Part shown: positions 42,933 through 54,683 of the stretch, in pieces
Numbering within the stretch: position 1 is the first letter of the stretch
Layout: every line of letters starts with the position of its first letter
NCBI RefSeq assembly: GCF_037414475.1
Contig: NZ_CP147913.1
Span: forward strand, 4,030,001-4,094,000
From: Myxococcus stipitatus
GTDB lineage: Bacteria > Myxococcota > Myxococcia > Myxococcales > Myxococcaceae
Direction of reading: 5' to 3'
DNA length: 64,000 bases
Made by a program: the position numbers and the translations under genes
The notes under the pieces: generated by a model
What the model was told of the DNA's origin: nothing
The model's input: the letters and a program-made list of their open reading frames with translations, nothing else
Database searches by the model: none

Positions 42933-45900
42933 TGCGAACCCTCATTCAAAGCCTCGCGGTTCTCCTCCTGCTGGCCACGCCCTCCGCGCAGGCCCAGCAG
43001 GTCGCCAAGCTGTGTGAGTCCCACCTGGAAGAGGACCGGCAGGCGGGCTTCAAGGTGCCAGGGTCTGGTCCCGACTCCATGAGGTCCGGAGGCAATCCCC
43101 TCAAGGACCCCATCCTCATCCGCAACCCCGGGCCCAACGGCTACCTCCAGCTCAACACCAACCAGGTCGAGCTTGACGCCGAGGAAATCTCCTTCCCGTT
43201 CGACCAGCGCGTCACCATCAGCTACGTGTTCGAGTCCGCCGGTGCGTCGCATGCACTGGGGTATCTGTACCTGGACGAGGCCATCGCGGCGGGCTACGTG
43301 AACGCCAGTGGGGTCCTGCTGGATGCCAACAACAACGGCATCCTCGACCTGCACGAGGACCTCTTCAACGTCCAATCCTCCACCGATACGGACAGGTATG
43401 TCGGCCCTCGTACCGGACTGGGCACCCCCAACCGGCGCTGCACGAGGACGTTCACCGACCTGGGCGGCAAGTCCTATTACGAGCCTGAAATCGCCATGCG
43501 GGAGGACTGCGCGGCCACGCATCAGGTGAACAACGCCATCGCGGATGCCCGTCCTGGCAAGACCACGACCACCATCAAGGCGGACATGGTGGGACGGCAG
43601 CTCAACAACGCGAGTGGAATCGCGAACGCCAACGCCTACTCCGACAGGGGCTTGTTCCCTCGCATTCCGAACCTGCTGGAGCCCAAGGACCCGGCCAACG
43701 GGAACAAGGGCATCGGGCAGATGGTCTTCCTGCTCGCCGATGACGACGGACAGGAGACCACCTACGGAGGGCTCGCTCCCGTGGGTGATATCGACGAGTA
43801 CGGAGACAACGGCGTTCCGGACTACGACGTCTCCAAGTACGACAACCGGGGCGTCGTCCGGGCCGTCAACCCGGACCCCGGATTGACCAACAACGACCGC
43901 ACCGTGGACCTGGGCATCATCAAGGGCGGGCGGGAGATCGTCTTCTTCCTGGTCGTCTACTACGACTCGAACCACTCCCCGGGTCCGACGGGCGCGGGCT
44001 CCGTCTTCCCCTGTCTCAAGCAGGACGCCGCTGGCAAGTGCCTCATCCATATCCGCTCGCCCATCTCGGTCTTCTTCTCCAAGGCCGAATGGAACCTGGA
44101 CCAGAACGCCGAGGCCGACGCGGTCGTGGCCGCGCGCAACATTGGATGTGCCTACCAAGCAGGCTGCAACCGGGATGACCCCAACAACGATACCGGGGAC
44201 TCGTGCCGGGTGGGCAACACCTCGGAGTATCTGTGCGGTTGGCTGGACGGCCCGAAGACCCAGGTGGGCACTGCCCTCCATCGACTGAAGAACGAGGCCA
44301 CGTACAACTTCCTGGACATGCCCATGGAGCGCGTGGAGGTGACACGCCCCAGCGGCACACGAAATGCCATGCCGCACGTCATCGTCGGCGCGCCCACGAC
44401 GGACCGCTTCCGCTGGATTCTGGGGTTCGAGGACATCCCTGGTGGTGGTGACCGGGACTTCAACGACGTGGTGTTCGTCATCAACAAGGTGAATGGTGGC
44501 GTCAACACCTCCGGAGACATGTCTGGAGGTGCGGGCGGAGACATCTCTCCCCAGAACGCCGAGGACTTCGTCATCACCCGTGTTCGCTTCACGCGCGAGG
44601 ATGACACGGTGCCGCCTTCGCCCCGGCCCGCCCCCGCCTGCCGTCAGGTCGGCACCGCGTGCTGGACGGAGGCAGTCGCGGGTGCTTGCACACGCCCCAA
44701 CTCCACGCCTCCCACCATCCAGTACTCCATCGCGGTGAACTGCAACATCTGCACGGGAACTGGTTCCAACGCGACGTGTACCCCGAACCCCGACCCCTCG
44801 TGGATTCCGGTGCAGTTCGACTCCCCGACGCAGAAGACCAAGGAGCTGGACCTGCTGGAGCTCGGCTACACCGGCTCACAGCTCTGCTGGAAGGTGAACA
44901 TCACCAGCCCCAACGAGTCCTGCGTGCCTGTCATCAACAACGTCAACGTGGGCTACCAGGCCGTGCGCGCGGGCAGCTACTCGCGCTCCTCGCCGTCCGC
45001 GGTGGGCAACGCCATCGTCTGGGGTGTGAACGAGACTCCGGGTAAGTCCTGGGGACAGAACTGGCCGGGGAGTGGGCTGCCCGACCCGTCCGTTCGTGCC
45101 TACGACAACCGCAAGGACTATTCGCTGCGCGGCCGACTCTACTTCCGTTCGCTCTACAACCCGGAGACGCCGAACCAGACGAATGTCACCCAACGCTGGG
45201 ACGCGGGCCAGGTGATGGCCATGTCCTTCCGTAACGGAACCAATCCGCTCAACCGCAAGCTCTACACCATGGCGAGCAATGGCACGCGCGCCACCATCAG
45301 CGAAGAGATGGAAGACAATGACAACAACAGTCCTCTCTTCCCGGACTCGCTCTGCGACACCTACGCCAATGGACGCTACGTCTACGACCTGAACTACGAT
45401 GGCATCTGCGGCACGCCGACCATCACGCTCCCGCTGTCGAAGCGCATCACCGGCGTCGAGAACGACCGCAACTTCCTGCGCGAGTGGATCTATGGCTGGG
45501 AAGACCGCCACAACCCCCTGCCCGCCGATGTGAAGCGCCCCTGGCAGATGGGCGGCATCAACCTGTCGACCGTTGCCATCGCGGTGCCGCCGTACCTGGA
45601 TACCTGGGCCCAGAACACCGTCCCGACCGAGCGTGACGAGTACCGGCGCAACTTCATGGACCGGTTCAAGGAACGCCCCACGCTGGCCTACGTGGGGACG
45701 ATGAATGGCTTCCTGCATGCGTTCAATTCAGGGGCCTTCCGCAACGGAGCGACCGATACGTGCGCCGGCACCTTCCAGCTGCGTGGCTACTTCGAGCCCG
45801 CGACCGCGAACTGCACCCCGGCTCCCGTCGCGCGCAAGTACGGCACGGGTGAAGAGGAGTTCGCGTACCTGCCGCGCATGTTGCTCGACCGCTACATCAA

Positions 45901-47239
45901 CACCTACGTCCAGCACGTGAGCCTGGTCAACCCGCCGAAGCCGCAGATGGATGCCTCGCCGACCATCGCCAACGTGGACTTCGGGATTCCGGGCCAGCCC
46001 GCATGGACGCCCCGGACCTTCGCGTCCAAGACCGAAGGCGCCAAGACGGTGCTCGTCTCCGCGTCTGGCCGCAGCAGCCCCGCTGTCTTCGCGCTCGACA
46101 TCACCGACCCGGACGCCAGCTACTTCCCCTTGCCGCTGTGGGAGTTCAATCTGGCGGACACCACCCGGCTCAACGCCTTCACCGCGGCGGCGAGCACCAA
46201 TCCCGCGGTGCAGATTCCGGATGGCACGGGTTCACGCCATGCCCCCTCCGTGGCGCGGATTGGCTGGGGCTCGGGCAGCAACAATGGCGTGTGGGCCGCC
46301 ATCGTCGGCACCGACTACATCCCCGCCGGGGGCCGCGCTGGCGCGCTCTACATCCTCGACATGAAGACGGGCCAGCCGCTCAACTACACCGGTGGGGCGG
46401 CGGGCCAGAACGCGGGCGTCATCACCTTGGACACGGGCTCCGGCGTCGCGGCGGAGAGCGCGCTGGTGGACCTGGACCGGGATGGAAACTACGACGTCAT
46501 CTACGTGCCCACCACGGCGGGCAACGTGTACCGCATCAACCTGAATGACGTCTCCACGTCGCGGCTCCTGGGGCGAAAGGTGAAGACCTGCAAGGTGGCC
46601 AGTGCTTCGGTCGCCGCCACCGAGGACACGTCCGCGAACAACCCCGCGGGCACGGCGCACTTCCAGCAGATCTACTCGAACCTCGCGGTGCGGGTGGTAC
46701 GGGATGGCGCGGCGCCGACGGTGCGCTTCTACTTCGGCACCGCCGACAACCCGGATGAGTTCGGTGACGGACCGCCGAACAAGTCCAGCTACCGCTACCA
46801 CCTGATGGCCTTCGAGGATACGAACCCGAGCGGCACCGGCGCCTGCGCGTTGCTCGATCCTCTCTGGATAGAGCCGCTGGATCCGGGCCAGGTCGTCTGG
46901 GGTGGCGTGTCGCTCAGTGGCGACAAGCTGCATGCCACCACCGCCGTGGGTGCATCCGCGGACCTGTGCAACCTGAGTGAGACGGAGAGCGGCAAGTTCT
47001 ACCAGGCGCAGCAGGTGCCCGATGGCACCGGCAGCGTCGGATTGAGCAGCACCTCCCTGCAGGGGCATGGCGTGAGCGCACCGGTGGTACATGACCAGCA
47101 CGTGTTCGCTCTCACCGCCACGGGTGAAATGAAGATGATTGGCGACGACAAATGGAACAACGGCGCGGCCAACCCAGGAAGCATGCGCTCACGGGTCCTC
47201 GTGTACGACCCGATTCCGGACGGGAGGTTGCCGCGATGA
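42932..47239 (+). CDS. pilY1: Pilus tip adhesin PilY1
   Basis: 1435 residues, a PilY1-type adhesin at the tip of type IVa pili. A signal peptide (MRTLIQSLAVLLLLATPSAQA) is followed by a variable N-terminal part. It includes a DUF4114-like calcium-binding stretch near 490-530 (ILGFEDIPGGGDRDFNDVVF). The C-terminal ~600 residues form a beta-propeller with repeated FAYLPRML, DGTGSRHAPSVARIGWG and ALYILDMKTG motifs. An EF-hand-like calcium loop D1180-L-D-R-D-G-N-Y-D1188 is the site expected for the calcium switch. It lies between tfcP and the prepilin-type genes, with 1-4 base overlaps to both sides. Confidence 0.95.
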   Translation: MRTLIQSLAVLLLLATPSAQAQQVAKLCESHLEEDRQAGFKVPGSGPDSMRSGGNPLKDPILIRNPGPNGYLQLNTNQVELDAEEISFPFDQRVTISYVFESAGASHALGYLYLDEAIAAGYVNASGVLLDANNNGILDLHEDLFNVQSSTDTDRYVGPRTGLGTPNRRCTRTFTDLGGKSYYEPEIAMREDCAATHQVNNAIADARPGKTTTTIKADMVGRQLNNASGIANANAYSDRGLFPRIPNLLEPKDPANGNKGIGQMVFLLADDDGQETTYGGLAPVGDIDEYGDNGVPDYDVSKYDNRGVVRAVNPDPGLTNNDRTVDLGIIKGGREIVFFLVVYYDSNHSPGPTGAGSVFPCLKQDAAGKCLIHIRSPISVFFSKAEWNLDQNAEADAVVAARNIGCAYQAGCNRDDPNNDTGDSCRVGNTSEYLCGWLDGPKTQVGTALHRLKNEATYNFLDMPMERVEVTRPSGTRNAMPHVIVGAPTTDRFRWILGFEDIPGGGDRDFNDVVFVINKVNGGVNTSGDMSGGAGGDISPQNAEDFVITRVRFTREDDTVPPSPRPAPACRQVGTACWTEAVAGACTRPNSTPPTIQYSIAVNCNICTGTGSNATCTPNPDPSWIPVQFDSPTQKTKELDLLELGYTGSQLCWKVNITSPNESCVPVINNVNVGYQAVRAGSYSRSSPSAVGNAIVWGVNETPGKSWGQNWPGSGLPDPSVRAYDNRKDYSLRGRLYFRSLYNPETPNQTNVTQRWDAGQVMAMSFRNGTNPLNRKLYTMASNGTRATISEEMEDNDNNSPLFPDSLCDTYANGRYVYDLNYDGICGTPTITLPLSKRITGVENDRNFLREWIYGWEDRHNPLPADVKRPWQMGGINLSTVAIAVPPYLDTWAQNTVPTERDEYRRNFMDRFKERPTLAYVGTMNGFLHAFNSGAFRNGATDTCAGTFQLRGYFEPATANCTPAPVARKYGTGEEEFAYLPRMLLDRYINTYVQHVSLVNPPKPQMDASPTIANVDFGIPGQPAWTPRTFASKTEGAKTVLVSASGRSSPAVFALDITDPDASYFPLPLWEFNLADTTRLNAFTAAASTNPAVQIPDGTGSRHAPSVARIGWGSGSNNGVWAAIVGTDYIPAGGRAGALYILDMKTGQPLNYTGGAAGQNAGVITLDTGSGVAAESALVDLDRDGNYDVIYVPTTAGNVYRINLNDVSTSRLLGRKVKTCKVASASVAATEDTSANNPAGTAHFQQIYSNLAVRVVRDGAAPTVRFYFGTADNPDEFGDGPPNKSSYRYHLMAFEDTNPSGTGACALLDPLWIEPLDPGQVVWGGVSLSGDKLHATTAVGASADLCNLSETESGKFYQAQQVPDGTGSVGLSSTSLQGHGVSAPVVHDQHVFALTATGEMKMIGDDKWNNGAANPGSMRSRVLVYDPIPDGRLPR

Positions 47240-47772
47240 AGTACGGGCTGTCTCGCGCCTCCAGGGGCGTCACGCTCCTGGAGGTGCTGGCGACCATGGC
47301 GGTGATGCTCCTGGGCATCGCGGCGGTGATGACGCTGATAACGCATATCAGCGCGTCCAACCGCCGCACCCTCACCGCGACCCAGGCTCAGCTCATCGCC
47401 GAGCGTACGCTGGAAGACATCGCGTCCAAGGGATGCACGGCGGACCCGCCATGCTCCAATCTGGTGGTGTTCGACAACCAGCGCACCACCCTGTGGCAGA
47501 CGGCGCAGGGGAAGGTCTTGACGGCCGCGCCCTCGGCGGGCTCTGGCATCGTGGCGCGGGCGTACGAGGTGGCGGTCGACGTCGACGTCAGCTCGAACGC
47601 GGCCACCATCGAAGGGGGCGCGGCGGGCACGCCGCCCATCACCCGAGACCTGGTGGCCGGTCAGGCGTCGTCGGTGGGCAGGTTGGCCAACGTGCGTGTT
47701 TCCGTGAGCTGGAATGAGCCAGCACGCACAGGGCGACAGGTGGTGGTCTTGCAGACGCGGGTGGCGCCATGA
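47236..47772 (+). CDS. pilV: Minor pilin PilV
   Basis: 178 residues. The class III prepilin signal is ASRG/VTLLEVLATMAVML with Glu +5. The type II minor-pilin globular part has ERTLEDIASKGCTADPPCSN (a Cys pair) and ends VSWNEPARTGRQVVVLQTRV, typical of PilV. It overlaps pilY1 by four bases (ATGA) and pilW by four, so translation is coupled. Minor pilins make the priming complex that also carries PilY1. Confidence 0.9.
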   Translation: MKYGLSRASRGVTLLEVLATMAVMLLGIAAVMTLITHISASNRRTLTATQAQLIAERTLEDIASKGCTADPPCSNLVVFDNQRTTLWQTAQGKVLTAAPSAGSGIVARAYEVAVDVDVSSNAATIEGGAAGTPPITRDLVAGQASSVGRLANVRVSVSWNEPARTGRQVVVLQTRVAP

Positions 47773-48950
47773 GCAGGGGTGAGTCCCGGGGCTTCACGCT
47801 CCTGGAGGTGATGATTGCCAGCGCGATAGGAGTCATCGTGCTGGGGGTCGGCCTGGTGGCGGGCATGCAGATGCAGCGGCGCGCCATCTTCGAGGAACAG
47901 ACCATGGTGGCGCAGACCACCGGGCGCGCGGTGAAGGACCTGCTCGCCGCGGATGTCGCTCGCGCGGGCATGGGCATGGGCAACGCGCCCATCACGTTCT
48001 CCGAAGGCGACAGCCGCTTCGCCATCCAGGTGTGGAACGAGTTGGACATGCGGGTGGCCCAGGCCCCGGTCTTCGCGGCGGACCCTGGCTTCGAGCCCCC
48101 CCCCGCGGGCCCGCCCTACGGGGACATGGGCTCGGACGTTCTGCAGCTCTACTGGGGCGACCCTCGCACCCTCATCAACATGGCCCCGTGCGGAGGAGCA
48201 ACAGGCCCCATTCGCGAGGGAAACTCCTCCACGTTCTGCACGGCGCCCAACCCTCCCACGGGCATGCAACCCGCCAACGGCGAGAAGACCCCCGCCATCC
48301 TCGTCAATCCCCAGGGCAGCATCGCCTGTCACATCGAAATCTCCCAGGTTCAGCAGGCAGCCAATCGCATCAACGCCAATCCTGGGAGAAACAACAACGC
48401 CACCGCGTCGGGGCCTTGCAGTGACAGGACCGACATCGCCTGGAGGAACACGGGATGGCTCACCATGCGCACGGTGAGCGCCGCGTACCGGGTGAACTGG
48501 GCGGGCGGCATCCCCACGCTCGAGTATCTGGCCCCGGGGGCCACGACGTGGGTGGCGATCAGCCGCGATGTCGAGCGGATGAAGATTCGCCAGGCCGTCA
48601 TCGACCTGGCCGCGCCCAATACGGCCTACCGCTGGTTCCCGGATACCACCGCCGGCCGGCCCACGATTGATGCGTGCACACGGTCCATCGCGGCCTGCGC
48701 CGCGGACTCGGGTCCGCCGGGCAACAATCCCGGGAGCGACCCGGAGCTGCGCAACCTGCTGCGGGAGCGGGTGCGTGAGCTTGAAATCACGCTCGTCGTC
48801 CGGACGCCGCGCTCGGACCCGAGCGTCGTGAATCCATTCCAGTTGGAGGAGGGGTTCCCGGTGGATGGCTTCAAGCGGCGGACCTTCGTCTTCCGAGTGA
48901 CGCCCAGAAACTTCGTGTCAGCGGGCAGGCTGCCCGCGGGAAACAACTAA
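47769..48950 (+). CDS. pilW: Minor pilin PilW
   Basis: 393 residues, the longest minor pilin. The prepilin site is SRG/FTLLEVMIASAIGVIVLG with Glu +5. The large C-terminal domain includes DLLAADVARAGMGMG (common in PilW/GspJ proteins), several Cys (CGGATGP, CTAP, CHIEI, CTRSIAACAAD) and an ERVRELEITLVVRTPR closing strand. It overlaps pilV by four bases, and the fimU gene starts one base after its stop, so the four pilin genes are one unit. Confidence 0.9.
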   Translation: MSRGESRGFTLLEVMIASAIGVIVLGVGLVAGMQMQRRAIFEEQTMVAQTTGRAVKDLLAADVARAGMGMGNAPITFSEGDSRFAIQVWNELDMRVAQAPVFAADPGFEPPPAGPPYGDMGSDVLQLYWGDPRTLINMAPCGGATGPIREGNSSTFCTAPNPPTGMQPANGEKTPAILVNPQGSIACHIEISQVQQAANRINANPGRNNNATASGPCSDRTDIAWRNTGWLTMRTVSAAYRVNWAGGIPTLEYLAPGATTWVAISRDVERMKIRQAVIDLAAPNTAYRWFPDTTAGRPTIDACTRSIAACAADSGPPGNNPGSDPELRNLLRERVRELEITLVVRTPRSDPSVVNPFQLEEGFPVDGFKRRTFVFRVTPRNFVSAGRLPAGNN

Positions 48951-48951
48951 G

Positions 48952-49605
48952 ATGCACACGCGGGGAATGACGCTGCTGGAGATGCTGACAGCGCTGGCCG
49001 TCCTGGCCGTGATGCTGTCCTTGGCGCTGGTCGGTATCCAACGGCCCATCGAGGGGCAACGAGAGGCGGCCGTGACTCGGGACCTGTGGTCCTCCGCGCT
49101 CCAAGCCCGGCAAAGAGCCATCGCCACCAACCAACCCGTGCGCTTCGTGGTGGAGCCCGACATCACGCTGCCCGACGGGACTCAGCGAACGGTGGCGCGC
49201 TGGGAGCGGCTGCAGTGTGCCAACGACTGGGACAACAACACCTGTCCTCGTCCGGAGTGCGTGGGGACCACCTGCCGCGCCGACGCCACATGCTGCGACG
49301 AAGTGGGACCGGACATCGTCCTCCCGCCGAGCGTCGATGCACAGTCGGTTCACGGCCTCTGCTTCCTGCCCGGAATGGGCCGCGCCGTGAAGCCCGCGCT
49401 TCCCGACGCCCCCCTGGGCTGCATGCAGGGTCAGCTCGGCAACGTGGCCGCCCTGACGAACGCGGCACCGGGCAACCGCCGCATCACCTTCACCTCGGGC
49501 CGCCCGCGCACCCTGCTCATGGTGGAGCCGCTGACGGGCATGTCGAGCCTGCTGGATTGCGACTCCGTGCGAGCCCAGCAGCGCCCCGTTGCCGAGTGCA
49601 ACTGA
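48952..49605 (+). CDS. fimU: Minor pilin FimU
   Basis: 217 residues. The prepilin signal is TRG/MTLLEMLTALAVLAVML with Glu +5. A GspH/FimT-type body follows (REAAVTRDLWSSALQARQRAIATNQPVRFV) with extra Cys-rich inserts (CANDWDNNTCPRPECVGTTC). The first six residues are MHTRGM, a very short leader. It is the last gene of the operon and is followed by a strong hairpin at 49644-49677. Confidence 0.88.
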   Translation: MHTRGMTLLEMLTALAVLAVMLSLALVGIQRPIEGQREAAVTRDLWSSALQARQRAIATNQPVRFVVEPDITLPDGTQRTVARWERLQCANDWDNNTCPRPECVGTTCRADATCCDEVGPDIVLPPSVDAQSVHGLCFLPGMGRAVKPALPDAPLGCMQGQLGNVAALTNAAPGNRRITFTSGRPRTLLMVEPLTGMSSLLDCDSVRAQQRPVAECN

Positions 49606-49643
49606 AGCAAGCGGCGACACATCGAGGGACAGGCTCAGGCACA

Positions 49644-49677
49644 ACGGGCTCGCATCGTGACCACGATGCGAGCCCGT
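49644..49677. terminator. Bidirectional terminator, pilus operon / ileS
   Basis: ACGGGCTCGCATCGT-GACC-ACGATGCGAGCCCGT: a perfect 15-base stem between the ends of the rightward pilus operon and leftward ileS. A T-rich tail is short on both sides, but the stem strength and place support it. Confidence 0.85.
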
Positions 49678-49692
49678 GACGTTTCCAAGCCG

Positions 49693-52593
<2,901 letters not shown>

Positions 52594-52628
52594 GTCGACA
52601 GCGCCCGTAACATGCTCGCTACAGCGCT

Positions 52629-53321
52629 TCAATCCGTGGGGGGGCGCACCTCGTCGGGCGCCACCGTCCTGCGCACGACGATGACCGACAGCTTGCCTTC
52701 CTTGGCCGGCGCGAGCTTGAGCGCAATCTCATCATTGCTGGAGCGGAAGACGAGCGGCTCAATCTCCTCGAAGCCCGCCTGGGCCAGCTCGTTGCGGTAG
52801 TAGACCTCCACCTCCAGCTGCCGGGCGCTCACCGAATAGACGAGCGTGCGCGCGCCCTCCATCTCCGACTGCATCATCCCCGTCCCGCCGGGATACACCG
52901 GCGCCACCGAGGACTGCGGCCGAGGCGCCTGCGACAGGTCCGCCTGCCCCAGGAACACCGTGGTCGTCCCATCCGGGTTCGGCTGGAGGATGGCCGTGTA
53001 CGAGACGAAGGCCCGCGTATCGACGGCGGTAATCATCGGCTCGCGCAGGAACTGCGGCTGCTCCGCCATGGGCTGGACGTAGAAGCCCCACAGCGCGAAG
53101 CGGTCCACCAGTTTCTGGAGGATGTACGCCGGCTTCTCCTTGCTGCGCACCGCGCTCAGCCGCACCGGGATGCCGCTGGAAATGACGGGCACCGGCACGT
53201 CGACGACGCCCACCACCCCCGGCACCTCCCAGGTGAACGGCAGGCGCTGTGCTCCCGCGTGCCCCGCGAAGAGCACCAGCAGCAACGCCACACTCCAGCT
53301 CCACGACTTCACGAGTGTCAT
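52629..53321 (-). CDS. Secreted protein, hypothetical
   Basis: 230 residues with a signal peptide (MTLVKSWSWSVALLLVLFAGHAGA) and no lipobox. The mature chain has regular beta-rich stretches (GVVGVVDVPVPVISSGIPVRL, TRAFVSYTAILQPNPDGT, KLSVIVVRRTVAPDEV). No motif recognised. SD GAGAAGG precedes ATG 53321. It lies 14 bases after the CX3C protein gene in the same direction, and those genes follow the Tad-like operon. It may be exported to act on the cell surface with those proteins. Confidence 0.75.
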   Translation of the reverse strand: MTLVKSWSWSVALLLVLFAGHAGAQRLPFTWEVPGVVGVVDVPVPVISSGIPVRLSAVRSKEKPAYILQKLVDRFALWGFYVQPMAEQPQFLREPMITAVDTRAFVSYTAILQPNPDGTTTVFLGQADLSQAPRPQSSVAPVYPGGTGMMQSEMEGARTLVYSVSARQLEVEVYYRNELAQAGFEEIEPLVFRSSNDEIALKLAPAKEGKLSVIVVRRTVAPDEVRPPTD

Positions 53322-53335
53322 CACAAGCCTTCTCG

Positions 53336-53653
53336 TCAGCGGCTCGGGGTCTGGTCGTTGTCCCTGCGCTTGCGAGGCGTCGCCACCTTGTCGGGCTTCA
53401 CGCAGCGCTCGGAGCAATCCTGGACCTTCTTCTCAACGCGCTCCTGGCACCGGATGGCGCAGGACCGGAAGGGCCCCGGCTTCTCCGGGTCCGTCGTCGC
53501 GGGGCACCGGTCCATGCAGCGCTGAAGGGTGTCGTCCACCTTGGAGACACACTCGGCATTGCACTGGGCGCCATCCGCCAGCACCGGAGACGCCGCCAGC
53601 AGGGCCACCAGCCCCAGCATCCATCGCCAACGCGTCACGCTCGCGCCCGTCAT
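53336..53653 (-). CDS. Small secreted protein with four CX3C motifs
   Basis: 105 residues with signal peptide (TRWRWMLGLVALLAASPVLA). The mature part of about 75 residues has exactly eight Cys as four CX3C pairs (CNAEC, CMDRC, CAIRC, CSERC), separated by 12, 14 and 14 residues, then a basic tail (KPDKVATPRKRRDNDQ). The pattern resembles the twin-CX3C helical hairpins of small Tim chaperones, each pair locked by disulphides. ATG 53653 begins just after the TadE-like stop, one base apart. Role unknown. Confidence 0.7.
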   Translation of the reverse strand: MTGASVTRWRWMLGLVALLAASPVLADGAQCNAECVSKVDDTLQRCMDRCPATTDPEKPGPFRSCAIRCQERVEKKVQDCSERCVKPDKVATPRKRRDNDQTPSR

Positions 53654-53654
53654 C

Positions 53655-54683
53655 TCAATCACACTCCAGGCCCAGGAAGCAGCGGCCGTCCTTCATGCGA
53701 TTCGCATACGCCATGCCGTAGGGCGCCGTGGTGACGCCGATGAGCGAACCCGGCGTCGTGGGCCAGATGCGGGAGATGGGGTCCATCAGCGGAGGGACCT
53801 GGATGAAGTTGGCGGCCTCTTCACCCGCCGCGCTGATCCAGAACGTCTGCTCCTTCATGCCCAGGCCCACCATCGCGAGCGCGGTGGGAGGCAAGGGGTT
53901 GATGAACAAGGCGGCCTCGGCCAGGGCGCTCGCGCCGAGCGGGATGGGCAGCGACGTGGGCGTATAGGTGGACCAGGACGCGGCATGGAACGCCATGTTC
54001 GTGCAGGGGATGAGCTGGTCCTGCATCAGGATGTTGCAAGTGGGTGACTCCAACTCCCCCGCGAGCCCCCAATCATCCACGAGCATCGCGAAGCGCCCCG
54101 TGCAGCCACCGCCCACCGGACGCCCCACCGCGCAGACCTGCATCCTGGAGACAGCGTCGTCGAGGTTGCGCTTCTGGTAGAGCCCGCCTTGCGAGTCGTC
54201 CAGGAAGGCCCTGGGAAAGCGCCAGGCGCTCAACGTGGCTTGAGCCCCGCACGACGTCCCACCGTTGTCCCGGTAGACGGGCCGGGTCAGCACCGCGCCG
54301 TTCCAGCCCACGCCCGCGCCCATGGTGCAGCTCACCTGCATCCCGGTGCCCTGGGTGAAGACCTGGGTGATGCGGCCCCCGCCCGCGGCGGACGACAGGC
54401 CCTTGAAGTCCGAGTAGCGCGCCTGCGCGTTCGCGGCGGCGCCTCGCATGGAGTCCCCCGCCTTGCCGTAGTCGACGGGGATGAGGTGCATCCGCCCGCT
54501 CGTCCCGTCCCACAGCGCGGAGACCGCGGCCTCCTGCACCTTGAGCGAGAGGAAGCCCACCTCGGAGAGGTGGATGCCAAACGCGACGATGGAGACGAAC
54601 AGCGTGACGCCCAGCGCCGCCTCCAGCAGGGCCTGGCCTCGGCGGTGACGACGGGAGACACGACGAGCGATTCGCGAGGTCAT
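53655..54683 (-). CDS. TadE-like pseudopilin
   Basis: 342 residues. A basic leader (RIARRVSRRHRRGQALLEAALGV) holds the Q/A-L-x-E motif of TadE/TadG proteins followed by one membrane helix (TLFVSIVAFGIHLSEVGFL). The large outer domain has six Cys (SCTMGAG, TSCGAQ, QVCAVG, GGCTGR, PTCNI, IPCTN) that likely form disulphides. Tad pseudopilins are cut by a dedicated peptidase and anchor surface structures, but no peptidase or ATPase gene is in the window. ATG 54683 overlaps the upstream gene by four bases (ATGA). Confidence 0.8.
   Translation of the reverse strand: MTSRIARRVSRRHRRGQALLEAALGVTLFVSIVAFGIHLSEVGFLSLKVQEAAVSALWDGTSGRMHLIPVDYGKAGDSMRGAAANAQARYSDFKGLSSAAGGGRITQVFTQGTGMQVSCTMGAGVGWNGAVLTRPVYRDNGGTSCGAQATLSAWRFPRAFLDDSQGGLYQKRNLDDAVSRMQVCAVGRPVGGGCTGRFAMLVDDWGLAGELESPTCNILMQDQLIPCTNMAFHAASWSTYTPTSLPIPLGASALAEAALFINPLPPTALAMVGLGMKEQTFWISAAGEEAANFIQVPPLMDPISRIWPTTPGSLIGVTTAPYGMAYANRMKDGRCFLGLECD

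Noticed and set aside
52594-52628. A T-box leader before ileS.
   Set aside because: The gap to the upstream gene is only 35 bases and holds no specifier loop or T-box sequence.
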